DNA of 64,000 bases, taken from Microbacterium sp. 3J1. Lineage in GTDB: Bacteria > Actinomycetota > Actinomycetes > Actinomycetales > Microbacteriaceae. Of the stretch, positions 8,292-17,038 are shown in pieces; the first letter of the stretch is position 1, and every line of letters begins with the position of its first letter. The position numbers and the translations under genes are program-made. The notes under the pieces are model-generated. The model was not told where the DNA came from. It ran no database searches and saw only the letters and a list, made by a program, of their open reading frames with translations. The stretch lies in NCBI RefSeq assembly GCF_001049495.1, contig NZ_CDWI01000009.1, positions 186,001 to 250,000 on the forward strand, in the 5' to 3' direction.

Positions 8292-8957
8292 ATGGCACGT
8301 TCCGACGACCGCCACCGCGTCGCTCGAGAGCGCGCGCGCGAGAGCATCCTGCAGGCCGCGATCGAGGTCTTCTCAGAGCGGGGCGTGCCCGGGGCGAGCA
8401 TCGCCGAGATCACGCACCGCGCCGGTGTCGCCCAGGGTCTCGTGAACTACCACTTCGGCGGCAAGAGTCAACTCGTAGCCGCCGTGATCGACCGCTGGTT
8501 CGAGACGCTGTTCGGCATCCCCACCGTCGACGGCACGGCCGACGAGCGACTGGCCGGCATCATCGACGGCGCACTCACCGCCACGGGGTTCGCCCTTCCG
8601 GTGCAGCGTGCGGTGTTCGCGATGCAGCAGCAACCCGACACCCACCGCCTGTTCGCGGAGTCGGAGACCCGATTCCTCGCGCAGACCATCGCGTCGGAGG
8701 ACATCGTCCGGCAGGTGTTCCGCGACAGGGGCGCCGCCGACCCGCCGCTCGAGGAGATCATGCTGCGCACGACGCTCGAGGGCATCTTCATGAAGTACGC
8801 CGTGTACGGCGACACCTATCCGCTGGAGGATGCCCGCCGCTGGGTGCGTCGGCTCTACGGACTCCCCGAACCCGAGGCTCCGCTTCCGCTGCAGCTCGCT
8901 CCTCGCAACCCCGATGCGAGGACCCGAGCCTCGGGGGCGGTGCGCCCGGTCGACTGA
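8292..8957 (+). CDS. TetR-family transcriptional regulator
   Basis: Repressor of 221 aa. Residues about 12-58 form the TetR helix-turn-helix (RESILQAAIEVFSERGV, ASIAEITHRAGVAQGLVNYH, then the FGGKSQLVAAV cap). The C-terminal ligand domain is divergent and gives no hint of the inducer; the last 30 residues are a Pro/Arg-rich tail. GGGGAGG lies 10 nt before the ATG. The divergent palindrome at 8213-8226 suggests it controls itself and the DUF1266 gene. Confidence 0.93.
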   Translation: MARSDDRHRVARERARESILQAAIEVFSERGVPGASIAEITHRAGVAQGLVNYHFGGKSQLVAAVIDRWFETLFGIPTVDGTADERLAGIIDGALTATGFALPVQRAVFAMQQQPDTHRLFAESETRFLAQTIASEDIVRQVFRDRGAADPPLEEIMLRTTLEGIFMKYAVYGDTYPLEDARRWVRRLYGLPEPEAPLPLQLAPRNPDARTRASGAVRPVD

Positions 8958-8976
8958 CGGGTCTCCCTCCGACGCG

Positions 8977-9014
8977 AAGATCCCGGATGCCGCAGCGGCA
9001 GCATCCGGGATCTT
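8977..9014. terminator. Bidirectional hairpin between convergent genes
   Basis: AAGATCCCGGATGC (8977-8990) pairs perfectly with GCATCCGGGATCTT (9001-9014) around a 10-nt loop. Located between the TetR stop and the permease stop. Confidence 0.8.
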
Positions 9015-9036
9015 CGTGGTCGGGCGCGTGTCGCGC

Positions 9037-10392
9037 TCAGGCGGGGTCGCCCCCCAGTGGTCCGACGGGCTCGAGCGGCTTCGGGTCATCCGCGCCCGTC
9101 TTGCGGGCGCGGGCGATGAGGTTGCCCAGGTGGTAGATGAGAAGGGCTGCGACCGTGCCGAGCACGATGCCGCCGAAGGAGAAGTCGCCGAGCTGCATCG
9201 AGAAGCCCGCGATGCCGATCACGAGTGAGACGGCCGCCGTGTACTGGTTGACCGGACGCGAGAAGTCGACCTTGCTGTCGACCCAGATCTTGATGCCGAT
9301 GATGCCGATCAGTCCGTAGAGAGCGGTGGTCGCGCCACCCAGCACGCCGGCGGGGATCGAGTTGAACACCTCGCCCACCTTGGGCGAGAACGCCAGCAGG
9401 ATCGCGAAGAGACCGGCCACCCAGTAGACCGCCGTCGAGTAGACGCGCGTCGCGGCCATGACGCCGATGTTCTCGCCGTAGGTCGTGGTGCCCGAGCCGC
9501 CGAAGCCGCCGGCGATGGTCGTCGCGACACCGTCGGCGATGAGCGCGCGGCCGGTGTGTCGGTTGATCGCGGGGTCCTCGGTCATCGTCGCGACGCCGCG
9601 CACATGGCCGACGTTCTCGGCCACGAGCACCAGGACGACGGGCAGGAACATCGCGATCGTCGACCACGTGCCGGGCTCGACGAAGTCGGGGAACTGGAAC
9701 TCCGGCAGGCCGATCCAGGGGGCGTCGGCGATGAGCTCGGCGGGCGTCTTGTCTCCGCGCAGGGCATTGGGGACCTCGAACGAGCCGGTGAAGGCCGCGT
9801 AGACGAACCCGACCGCCACGCCGAGGAAGATCGAGATGCGGCCGAGGAAGCCGCGGAACAGCACCGCGAACAGGATGATCGCGACGAGGGTGATGGTCGC
9901 GGTCACCGGGTCGAGCTGGAAGTTGCTCCACGCCGTCGGGGCGAGGTTGAAGCCGATGAGCGCGACGATCGCACCGGCCACGACCGGAGGCATCAACGCA
10001 TCCACCCAGCGGAGACCGGCGAACTGCACCACGAGACCGACGACGGCGAGCAGGATGCCGACCGCGACGACGCCGGCGAGGGCCGATCCCGTGCCGCCCG
10101 CAGCGACCGCAGCGGTGATCGGCGCGATGAACGCGAACGACGAGCCGAGGTAGCTGGGCAGCTGGTTCTTCGTGATCAGCAGGAAGATGAGGGTGCCGAG
10201 GCCGCTGAACAGCAGCGTCGTCGAGACCGGGAAGCCGGTCAGCGTCGGCACGAGGAAGGTGGCGCCGAACATCGCGACGACATGCTGAGCGCCGATCGCG
10301 ATCGTCGCGGGCCAGCTCAGGCGCTCTTCCGGGGTGACGACGGCGCCGGGTTCGACGGTGCGGCCGTTTCCGTGGATCTTCCACAGGGGCAT
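9037..10392 (-). CDS. NCS2-family uracil/xanthine permease
   Basis: Integral membrane importer for a nucleobase, 451 aa, with about 12-14 hydrophobic segments. Family marks are IAIGAQHVVAMFGATFLVP near the N-terminus, LGSSFAFIAPI in the first repeat, LVAENVGHVRGV with the conserved Glu, and GGSGTTTYGENIGVMAATRV with the second conserved Glu. These fit UraA-like members, but uracil versus xanthine cannot be decided by eye. The start has TGAGGAG 5 nt upstream. It stands alone next to purC, so salvage and de novo synthesis genes lie side by side. Confidence 0.9.
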   Translation of the reverse strand: MPLWKIHGNGRTVEPGAVVTPEERLSWPATIAIGAQHVVAMFGATFLVPTLTGFPVSTTLLFSGLGTLIFLLITKNQLPSYLGSSFAFIAPITAAVAAGGTGSALAGVVAVGILLAVVGLVVQFAGLRWVDALMPPVVAGAIVALIGFNLAPTAWSNFQLDPVTATITLVAIILFAVLFRGFLGRISIFLGVAVGFVYAAFTGSFEVPNALRGDKTPAELIADAPWIGLPEFQFPDFVEPGTWSTIAMFLPVVLVLVAENVGHVRGVATMTEDPAINRHTGRALIADGVATTIAGGFGGSGTTTYGENIGVMAATRVYSTAVYWVAGLFAILLAFSPKVGEVFNSIPAGVLGGATTALYGLIGIIGIKIWVDSKVDFSRPVNQYTAAVSLVIGIAGFSMQLGDFSFGGIVLGTVAALLIYHLGNLIARARKTGADDPKPLEPVGPLGGDPA

Positions 10393-10418
10393 GCGGGCTC
10401 CTCAGTATCGGGGGGTGT

Positions 10419-10430
10419 GGGAGTGCTCCC
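10419..10430 (-). promoter_or_regulatory. Short palindrome in the permease 5' leader
   Basis: GGGAG-TG-CTCCC lies 27 bp upstream of the permease ATG, just downstream (in its direction) of a TAAAGT box. It could be a 5' mRNA stem-loop or a small operator. Confidence 0.3.
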
Positions 10431-10477
10431 GCAACTTTACCGATTCCTGAGTGTTGGCTGGGTGCCGTCGGACGCTA

Positions 10478-11356
10478 TCAGGCCCCGAGCCGCTCGATGA
10501 GTTCGCGGTAGCGGTCGGCCGTGCGCCCGACGACGTCATCCGGCAGCACCGGCGGCTCGCCCTGCTTGTCCCAGTTGGCGGCCAGCCAGTCGCGCACGAG
10601 CTGCTTGTCGAAGCTCGCCATCCGCTCGGCGGGCGTCGTTCCGGCGCGCCACGTCTCGGCATCCCAGTACCGCGAGGAGTCGCTCGTGAGCACTTCGTCG
10701 GCCAGACGCAGGATGCCGTCGGCATCGGTCCCGAACTCGAACTTCGTGTCCGCGAGGATCAGGCCCTTCTCCTCGGCGATGGCCGCGGCGCGCGTGTAGA
10801 TCGCGAGGGAGACGTCGCGGAGCTCCGCGGCGCGCTCGGCGCCGACGAGCTCGACGGTCTGCTCGAAGGTGATGTTCTCGTCGTGCTCGCCCATCGGCGC
10901 CTTGTACGCCGGGGTGAAGAGAGGCTCCGGAAGGCGGTCGCCGTTCTGCAGGCCGGCGGGGAGCGGGATGCCGCACACCGTGCCGCTCTCGGTGTACTCG
11001 GCCCACCCGGAGCCGGTGATGTACCCGCGGACGACGCACTCGATGGGGAGCATCTCGAGCGACTGGGCCAGCATCGCACGGTCGGCGACCACGGCCGGGA
11101 TCTCGCCCTCGGCGAGGTGGTTCGGGGCGTCGGCGAGCTGGTCGAACCACCAGCGGCTGAGACGTGTGAGCAGCGCGCCCTTCTCGGGAATGCCGGGCGA
11201 CAGCACGAAGTCGAACGCGCTGACCCGGTCGGAGGCGACGACGAGGATGCGGGTGTCGCCGGGGTCCTCCGAGGCGTAGAGATCGCGGACCTTGCCCGAA
11301 TAGATGTGGCGCCAGCCGGGGATGGTCTGCGCTGTGCTGTCCGAAGGTGTGCTCAC
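10478..11356 (-). CDS. purC: Phosphoribosylaminoimidazole-succinocarboxamide (SAICAR) synthase
   Basis: Purine biosynthesis: joins CAIR and aspartate using ATP to give SAICAR. Sequence marks are YSGKVRDLY at the N-terminus, ASDRVSAFD, ECVVRGYITGSGW, the central GEHDENITFEQ and LADTKFEFG. At 292 aa it matches the longer actinobacterial/yeast-like form. I prefer the GTG start at 11356: a GATAAT box (11364-11369) lies 7 nt before it and overlaps the alternative ATG at 11365, implying a leaderless mRNA. Single gene, divergent from the PadR operon. Confidence 0.95.
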   Translation of the reverse strand: MSTPSDSTAQTIPGWRHIYSGKVRDLYASEDPGDTRILVVASDRVSAFDFVLSPGIPEKGALLTRLSRWWFDQLADAPNHLAEGEIPAVVADRAMLAQSLEMLPIECVVRGYITGSGWAEYTESGTVCGIPLPAGLQNGDRLPEPLFTPAYKAPMGEHDENITFEQTVELVGAERAAELRDVSLAIYTRAAAIAEEKGLILADTKFEFGTDADGILRLADEVLTSDSSRYWDAETWRAGTTPAERMASFDKQLVRDWLAANWDKQGEPPVLPDDVVGRTADRYRELIERLGA

Positions 11357-11427
11357 CCGCCCCATTATCCCGGTTCACCGGCCCGCATGTCGGCGGGGGC
11401 CGGTTGTCCGGGCCGCTGGAAGGGCGT

Positions 11428-11445
11428 ATAGTCCATGTGGACTAT
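11428..11445. promoter_or_regulatory. PadR operator palindrome over the promoter
   Basis: ATAGTCCA-TG-TGGACTAT is a perfect 8+8 dyad ending 14 bp before the PadR start. It contains a TATAGT -10 candidate (11427-11432), so binding would block transcription of the padR-MFS operon. Confidence 0.7.
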
Positions 11446-11458
11446 TCGAGGGGATCGC

Positions 11459-12085
11459 ATGCCGAAGCCACCCACTGAGCGCCTCACCTCCATGGCGGTG
11501 ATGGTGCTGGCGCTGCTGCGCGAGGGCGACATGCATCCCTATGAGATGGTGCGTCTCATGCGCGCGCGGCGCGATGAGCGGCTGCTGACCGTCACGAACG
11601 GCACGCTGTACCACACGGTCGGTCGCCTTCAGCGGTCCGGGCTCGTCGAGGAGATCGGCACCGACCGCGACGGAAACCGCCCCGAGCGCACGACCTACAC
11701 GCTCACGGATGCCGGACGCGACGCGCTGCTCGGATGGCTGCGGCGAGAGCTCGCGACCATCGACAGCCCCTCCGCCTTCCGCATCGCGCTCTCGGAGGCG
11801 CACAACCTCGAACGCCCCGAGGTGATCGACTGCCTGAGAGTCCGGAGGCAGGCGCTCGACGAGGCGCACGTGCAGCACCGGGACGGGCTGCGCGGCGCAC
11901 GCGCGTCGTCCGTGCCCGAGCAGGTGCTCGTCGAGTTCGATCGCCAGGAGGTGCTGCTCGAGGCCGAGCTGCGCTGGCTCGACTCGCTCCTGTCCCGCCT
12001 CGAGGCGCACGCGTTCCCCTGGGGTCCGACCGCTTTCGAAGACACCGACCGCTACCTCGCTCAGCGAAAGGCCGCACAGCAATGA
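11459..12085 (+). CDS. PadR-family regulator
   Basis: Winged-helix repressor of 208 aa. The N-terminal domain has MVLALLREGDMHPYEMVRLM, then TNGTLYHTVGRLQRSGLVEE and the wing RTTYTLTDAGRDAL; a helical C-terminal region of the Vir_act_alpha_C type serves for dimerisation. Start chosen at the ATG of MPKPPTE because the earlier in-frame ATG (11435) lies inside the operator. It overlaps the downstream efflux gene by 4 bp (ATGA). A PadR protein directly ahead of a multidrug pump is a classic drug-responsive pair. Confidence 0.93.
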   Translation: MPKPPTERLTSMAVMVLALLREGDMHPYEMVRLMRARRDERLLTVTNGTLYHTVGRLQRSGLVEEIGTDRDGNRPERTTYTLTDAGRDALLGWLRRELATIDSPSAFRIALSEAHNLERPEVIDCLRVRRQALDEAHVQHRDGLRGARASSVPEQVLVEFDRQEVLLEAELRWLDSLLSRLEAHAFPWGPTAFEDTDRYLAQRKAAQQ

Positions 12086-13617
12086 CCGAATCACGCCAGG
12101 CGTCAGGACCCGACACGGGCACCTTCGCCGCAGGGCACCGCCCCGCCAGCCCCTGGCCCGCCCTCTGGGCGCTGGTCATCGGGTTCTTCATGATCCTCGT
12201 CGACACGACGATCGTCTCGGTCGCGAACCCGGCGATCAAGGCGGCCCTCGACCCGACGACGAACAACCTCGACAACGTCGTGTGGGTGACGAGTGCGTAC
12301 CTGCTCGCCTACGCGGTGCCGCTGCTCATCACCGGCCGCCTCGGCGACCGCTTCGGCCCGAAGAACATCTATCTCATCGGACTCGCGATCTTCACGCTCG
12401 CCTCGCTGTGGTGCGGACTGTCGAGCTCGCTCGAGATGCTGATCGCGGCGCGCGCCGTGCAGGGCCTCGGTGCTGCATTCATGACGCCGCAGACGATGGC
12501 CGTGATCACCCGCACGTTCCCGCCCGAGCGCCGCGGCGCCGCGATGGGGCTGTGGGGTGCGACCGCCGGTGTCGCGACGCTCGTCGGCCCGCTCGTCGGC
12601 GGCCTGCTCGTCGACGGCTTCGGCTGGGAGTGGATCTTCTTCGTCAACATCCCCGTCGGCATCGTCGCCTTCGTGCTGGCATGGCGCCTGGTGCCGAAGC
12701 TCGCCACGCATCCGCACCGGTTCGACCTCGTCGGCGTCGTGCTGAGCGCCGTCGCCCTGTTCCTCATCGTCTTCGGACTGCAGGAGGGCGAGAAGTTCGA
12801 CTGGGGTGTGATCTGGGGTCCGGTGTCGGTGTGGGGCCTCATCATCGTGGGACTCGTGGTGCTCGCCCTGTTCATCGTGCAGCAGGCGCGGACCCGCAGT
12901 GAGCCGCTGGTACCGCTCGCCCTGTTCCGCGATCGCAACTTCTCGGGCGCGAACGTCGCCATCGCAGCCGTGGGCTTCACGGTGACGAGCATGTCGCTGC
13001 CGATGATGTTCTTCCTGCAGACGGCACGCGGGCTGACTCCCACCCAGGCCGCATTGCTGCTGATCCCGATGGCGGTGCTGTCGGGGGTGCTCGCACCCTT
13101 CGCGGGCAAGCTGCTCGACCGCGTCGACCCGCGCATCATCCTCATTCCCGGTCTGCTCTGCGTCGCCGTCGCCCTGCTCTGGTATTCGGCGCTGATCAAC
13201 ATGGACACCGAGATCTGGATGTTCCTGCTGCCGTCGGCGCTGATGGGCATCGGCAACGCCGGCATGTGGGGACCCCTCGCGACCACCGCGACGCGCAAGT
13301 TGCCGCGGAGCCAGGCGGGAGCAGGTGCCGGCATCTACAACACCACGCGCACCATCGGATCCGTCGTCGGCTCGGCATCCATCGCGGCGTTCATGCAGTC
13401 GCGTCTCGAGGCGAACCTCCCCGGCCTCGCCGACGCTCCGTCCGGCATCAGCGGAGGCACCTTGCCGCCGCAGGTCGCCGAGGGCTTCGCCGCCGGCATG
13501 TCGCAGGCGATCCTGTTGCCCGCGTGCGTGATCGTCGTGGCGCTGATCGCCGCGCTGTTCCTCGGCCGCTACGACACAGCGGATGCCGCGGCGGCTTCGC
13601 CGGGCTCCCCGGACTGA
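12082..13617 (+). CDS. DHA2-family drug:H+ antiporter (MFS, EmrB/QacA type)
   Basis: Efflux pump of 511 aa with about 14 transmembrane segments. Marks of DHA2 are FMILVDTTIVSVANPAI in TM1 (motif D1), the loop RLGDRFGPKNIYLIG (motif A) and GLWGATAGVATLVGPLVGG in TM5 (motif C, antiporter signature). It begins in the ATGA overlap with padR, so the two are translated together. The substrate cannot be told; toxic organic compounds are likely. A 115-bp gap follows before the acetyltransferase gene. Confidence 0.93.
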   Translation: MTESRQASGPDTGTFAAGHRPASPWPALWALVIGFFMILVDTTIVSVANPAIKAALDPTTNNLDNVVWVTSAYLLAYAVPLLITGRLGDRFGPKNIYLIGLAIFTLASLWCGLSSSLEMLIAARAVQGLGAAFMTPQTMAVITRTFPPERRGAAMGLWGATAGVATLVGPLVGGLLVDGFGWEWIFFVNIPVGIVAFVLAWRLVPKLATHPHRFDLVGVVLSAVALFLIVFGLQEGEKFDWGVIWGPVSVWGLIIVGLVVLALFIVQQARTRSEPLVPLALFRDRNFSGANVAIAAVGFTVTSMSLPMMFFLQTARGLTPTQAALLLIPMAVLSGVLAPFAGKLLDRVDPRIILIPGLLCVAVALLWYSALINMDTEIWMFLLPSALMGIGNAGMWGPLATTATRKLPRSQAGAGAGIYNTTRTIGSVVGSASIAAFMQSRLEANLPGLADAPSGISGGTLPPQVAEGFAAGMSQAILLPACVIVVALIAALFLGRYDTADAAAASPGSPD

Positions 13618-13732
13618 GCGCGCCTGGTCGGTCTCCTCGTCTGCGCTCGGCGCTCTGCGCTGATGATCTTCTTGGCTCGACGGCCGCTGCGCGGAGTTTG
13701 CGAACAGGGACGCGGTGTGGTCTCATCGTGCG

Positions 13733-14263
13733 ATGACCATCGAGCTCACGAGGCCCACCGCCGACCTGTTCGACTCCTGGGCGGAGGCCGTGGCCGAGTT
13801 CGGCGATGGCCACGTCGACGGATCGGGTCTGCAGGCCCCGGTCACCCCGGATCGGGAGACGCTCGACGAGCTCATCGAGAGGTCGACGCAGCTCGCCGAC
13901 ACCACGGTGACGCCGCCCGACGACCTCGTTCACAATGACCTGTACTGGATCGTGGATGACGGCGAGGTCGTGGGTTTCCTCTCTTTCCGACATGACCTGA
14001 ACGACTACCTGCGCGAGGTCGGCGGTCACATCGGCTACTCCGTGCGTGAGTCACGCCGTCGTCGGGGCTACGCGTCGGCCGCACTGCGGCTCGGGCTCGA
14101 GCGAGCGCGCGAGATCGGGCTCGAGCGAGTGCTGGTCACGTGCGACGACGACAATGTCGGCTCCTACCGCACGATCGAGGGCGCCGCAGGCGTGCTGCAG
14201 GACGTCCGCGACCAGTCGGCGCGAGGGCACGCGATGGTCCGCCGGTATTGGATCACGCTCTGA
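13733..14263 (+). CDS. GNAT-family N-acetyltransferase
   Basis: Acyl-CoA-dependent acetyltransferase of 176 aa. The fold is seen in WIVDDGEVVGFLSFRHDL (beta 2-4), the acetyl-CoA loop VRESRRRRGYASAALRLGLE (R-x-x-G-x-A form) and ERVLVTCDDDNVGSYRTIEG (motif B with the Asn-x-x-S/A). It resembles predicted acetyltransferases of COG3981. The start at the ATG of MTIELTRP is preferred over a GTG 18 bp earlier. The substrate is unknown. Convergent with purD. Confidence 0.85.
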   Translation: MTIELTRPTADLFDSWAEAVAEFGDGHVDGSGLQAPVTPDRETLDELIERSTQLADTTVTPPDDLVHNDLYWIVDDGEVVGFLSFRHDLNDYLREVGGHIGYSVRESRRRRGYASAALRLGLERAREIGLERVLVTCDDDNVGSYRTIEGAAGVLQDVRDQSARGHAMVRRYWITL

Positions 14264-14300
14264 CCACGGCTCCCCGGATCCGGCCCGGGCACTCTCGGCC

Positions 14301-14384
14301 GGCACAGCTTCGGAGATGAATTCCGACACTCCGGGGGCAGGGCGGATGCTGCGGCGCGCCGCGCGCGGCATCCGAAGTTGTGCC
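14301..14384. repeat. Palindromic intergenic element, family 1, copy 1
   Basis: 84-bp unit ending in inverted repeats GGCACAGCTTCGGA (left) and TCCGAAGTTGTGCC (right), one mismatch between arms, with an inner CG-rich palindrome around GCGGCGCGCCGC. It lies between two convergent genes. Two further copies lie at 48874 and 49035. Confidence 0.75.
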
Positions 14385-14418
14385 CGGTGGCGGGGACCCG
14401 TGTCGGGGGGAGAGGGGA

Positions 14419-15696
14419 CTACTCGGCGACGCGGGCGGCGATGTCGCTGCGGTGGTGCGAGCCCTCGAGCGAGATGCGGCCGATCGCGTCGTAGGCGCGA
14501 TCGCGCGCCGTGCGGAAGTCGGAGGCCACGGCGACGACGTTCAGCACGCGTCCGCCGGTGGCGATGAGCGAGCCTCCCGGTGCGTCCGGGCTGGCCGTCG
14601 CGGCGTGCACGAGGCGCACACCCTCGACCGACGCGGCGTCGGCGAGCCCCTCGATCGGGCGGCCGGTCTGTGGAGCCTCGGGGTAGCCCTCGCTGGCCAC
14701 GACGACGGTGATCGCGACATCGTCGCTGAAGACGGGGTCCGGCTGGTCCTCGAGAGTTCCGGATGCTGCGGCGAGGAGCAGCTCCGAGATCGGTGTCACG
14801 AGGCGCGGCAGCACGATCTGCGTCTCGGGATCGCCGAAGCGGGCGTTGAACTCGATCACGCGCACACCGGCGGGGGTGAGGATGAGACCGGCGTAGAGCA
14901 GGCCGATGAAGGGCGTGCCCTCGCTGTCGAGCTGACGGATGACCGGCATCGCGACGTCGCGCGTGACCTCTTCGACGAAGGCCTGCTCGCTGCCGAACTG
15001 CTCATCGAGCCAGGGGAGCGGCGAATAGGCGCCCATTCCTCCGGTGTTCGGACCCTCGTCGCCGTCGAAGGCGCGCTTGAAGTCCTGCGCGGGGCTCAGG
15101 GCCCGCACGGTGTCGCCGTCGCTGAGGAAGAAGAGCGAGACCTCGGGGCCCGACAGGAACTCCTCGATGAGCACCGGTCCCGAAGGCAGGTAGTGCTGGG
15201 CGTGCGCGAGGGCCTCGGCGCGGTCGGAGGTGACGATGACGCCCTTGCCTGCAGCCAGGCCGTCGGCCTTGACCACGTGCGGAGCCCCCAGGTCGTCGAA
15301 AGCGGCCTCGACCTCGGCCGTGGTGGTGGCGCGCACGGCGCGGCCGGTGGGCACGCCCGCGGCATCCATGATGCGCTTCGCGAAGGACTTGGAGCCCTCG
15401 AGCTGAGCCGCGGCCTTGCCGGGGCCGAAGACGGGGATCCCGTGGGCGCGCAGCACGTCTGCGACGCCCGCGACGAGCGGGGCCTCGGGCCCGACGACGA
15501 CGAGGTCGATCGCGTGCTCGTTCGCGAACGCGGTCACGGCGGCACCGTCGAGCATGTCGACGACGACGGGGGTCGCGTCCTGTGCGATGCCGGCGTTGCC
15601 AGGGGCGACGAAGAGCTCGTGCTCCGCCTGCTCGGCCTTGAGGGCGAGGATGATCGCGTGCTCACGGGCACCGGAACCGAGGACGAGGATCTTCAC
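14419..15696 (-). CDS. purD: Phosphoribosylamine-glycine ligase (GAR synthetase)
   Basis: Second step of purine synthesis: ATP-dependent joining of glycine to phosphoribosylamine. 425 aa, standard length. Motifs include KILVLGSGAREHAI at the N-terminus, VVGPEAPLVAGV, the ATP-grasp segment APHVVKADGLAAGKGVIV, EEFLSGPEVSLF and GMGAYSPLPW, plus EFNARFGDPETQ (metal and glycine site). GTG start at 15696 with a TAGGCT-like box (15703-15708) 6 nt upstream, so probably leaderless. Not in an operon with the other pur genes of this window. Confidence 0.97.
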   Translation of the reverse strand: MKILVLGSGAREHAIILALKAEQAEHELFVAPGNAGIAQDATPVVVDMLDGAAVTAFANEHAIDLVVVGPEAPLVAGVADVLRAHGIPVFGPGKAAAQLEGSKSFAKRIMDAAGVPTGRAVRATTTAEVEAAFDDLGAPHVVKADGLAAGKGVIVTSDRAEALAHAQHYLPSGPVLIEEFLSGPEVSLFFLSDGDTVRALSPAQDFKRAFDGDEGPNTGGMGAYSPLPWLDEQFGSEQAFVEEVTRDVAMPVIRQLDSEGTPFIGLLYAGLILTPAGVRVIEFNARFGDPETQIVLPRLVTPISELLLAAASGTLEDQPDPVFSDDVAITVVVASEGYPEAPQTGRPIEGLADAASVEGVRLVHAATASPDAPGGSLIATGGRVLNVVAVASDFRTARDRAYDAIGRISLEGSHHRSDIAARVAE

Positions 15697-15749
15697 CCGT
15701 CCAGCCTACCGAGGAGGGCGGGCGGGTTTCGGCGGAAGTCGAGTCCGAC

Positions 15750-15843
15750 GCCCGGGCACAATTCAGCACACACGGTGGGTGGGAGCGCGTTCATCGCCGG
15801 AATCGGGCGGTCAGCCGCGATCCATGCTGAATACTGCCCGGGT
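15750..15843. repeat. Palindromic intergenic element, family 2, copy 1
   Basis: 94-bp unit with inverted ends GCCCGGGCACAATTCAGCA and TGCTGAATACTGCCCGGG (two mismatches). It lies between the start of purD and the stop of the NUDIX gene, both minus strand. The ends match those of the element at 40384. Confidence 0.7.
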
Positions 15844-15859
15844 CACCGGCGGGACCGGG

Positions 15860-16540
15860 TCAGAGCTCGATCGGCCGCTCGACCGACGGGTCCCAGTCAC
15901 GCGTCCAGCCCGCGGCGTCGAACAGCGCATCGAGCACCATGGCGGTGAAGCCCCAGACGATCGTGCCGTTGATGTCGAACGCGGGCCCGCGCCAGGTGCG
16001 ACCGAACCGCTGAAGGGTGGACGTGAAGCGGATGCCGGGGTCCAGCAGCTGAGCGACCGGCACCCGGAACACGTCGACGGTCTCGGCGTGGTCGACGGCG
16101 GCGACGCGCGACGGCGAGCGCCACCATCCGAGCACGGGGGTGACCACGTGGCTGCTCGCCGCGAGCGGCAGCTCGGCGAGGGTCGCGAGGATCTCCACGC
16201 CCGCAGGGTCGAGGCCGGTCTCCTCCTCGGCCTCGCGGAGGGCGGTGGCGACGGCATCGGCATCCTGCTCCTCGCGCCGGCCGCCGGGGAACGACACCTG
16301 CCCCGGATGCGACGACAGCGTGGCGGCGCGGCGCTGCAGCAGCACGTCGAGGTCTGCGGCGACGGTCGATGCGTCGCTCTGCGCGGGCACGCTGTCGAGC
16401 TGTCCGAACAGGACGAGGACGGATGCCGGCTGTGCGGCCCCGACCACCGGCGGGAACGGCTTCGCCCAGGCCTCGCTGCGCCGCGCGGCGGCGACCAGCT
16501 CGGCCCGCGCTCCGCGCAGGCTGTCGGGATTCTGGCTCAT
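15860..16540 (-). CDS. NUDIX hydrolase, CoA pyrophosphatase type
   Basis: Predicted Mn/Mg-dependent hydrolase cleaving CoA or CoA derivatives to phosphopantetheine products and 3',5'-ADP, 226 aa. The Nudix box is GGRREEQDADAVATALREAEEETGL in outline (about residues 85-110; G-x5-E-x7-REUxEE pattern), preceded by LSSHPGQVSFPGG, the extra CoA-pyrophosphatase motif. The C-terminal part (WGFTAMVLDALF) also fits. A TAGGCT-type box (16548-16553) 7 nt before the ATG suggests leaderless expression. Confidence 0.9.
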   Translation of the reverse strand: MSQNPDSLRGARAELVAAARRSEAWAKPFPPVVGAAQPASVLVLFGQLDSVPAQSDASTVAADLDVLLQRRAATLSSHPGQVSFPGGRREEQDADAVATALREAEEETGLDPAGVEILATLAELPLAASSHVVTPVLGWWRSPSRVAAVDHAETVDVFRVPVAQLLDPGIRFTSTLQRFGRTWRGPAFDINGTIVWGFTAMVLDALFDAAGWTRDWDPSVERPIEL

Positions 16541-16641
16541 CGACTCGAGCCTATGCCCGCGGCGAGATCACGGCGCCGGTGCGCGAGGGCGTGCGTGCAC
16601 ACGGCGACCTGATCCGCACGGCTCGGCGTACGCTGGAGCGC

Positions 16642-17013
16642 ATGCCTCCTCGTCGGATCGACATCATCGACGGGCGCGCCGCGCTCGATGCGGTGCGCGC
16701 CGCCGACGCGGCGGGTGAGAAGCCCGGCCGCACCGCGCTCGCGACGGCCGTCCGCTACCTGCTGCAGCTACTCGACGAGAAGGCGCCGGGCAACAGCGTC
16801 GAGGTCAGGGTGCCGCCGTTCGGTGCGGTGCAGGTCATCCAGGGCCCGCGGCACACGCGCGGCACTCCGCCCAATGTGGTCGAGATGGATGCCGCCACCT
16901 GGATCGCCGTGGCCACCGGTGCCGAGCACTGGTCGGATGCCGCGTCGGCCGGCCGCATCCAGGCCTCCGGAACCCGCGCCGATCTCGTCGACGTCCTGCC
17001 GCTGCGCCCCTGA
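16642..17013 (+). CDS. Bacterial SCP-like (sterol carrier family) protein
   Basis: 123-aa protein of the small actinobacterial family annotated as sterol carrier family protein. Seen here: a helix VRYLLQLLDEKAPG, strands EVRVPPFGAVQVIQGP, then PPNVVEMDAATWIAVATG and the C-terminal RADLVDVLPL. Such proteins resemble the D3 domain of mycothiol maleylpyruvate isomerase-type folds, but no function is established here. Start at the ATG of MPPRRID, 7 nt after a TACGCT box. Divergent from the NUDIX gene and convergent with hmuV. Confidence 0.75.
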   Translation: MPPRRIDIIDGRAALDAVRAADAAGEKPGRTALATAVRYLLQLLDEKAPGNSVEVRVPPFGAVQVIQGPRHTRGTPPNVVEMDAATWIAVATGAEHWSDAASAGRIQASGTRADLVDVLPLRP

Positions 17014-17038
17014 CGCGCAGACGACGGGGCCCGGCCGC

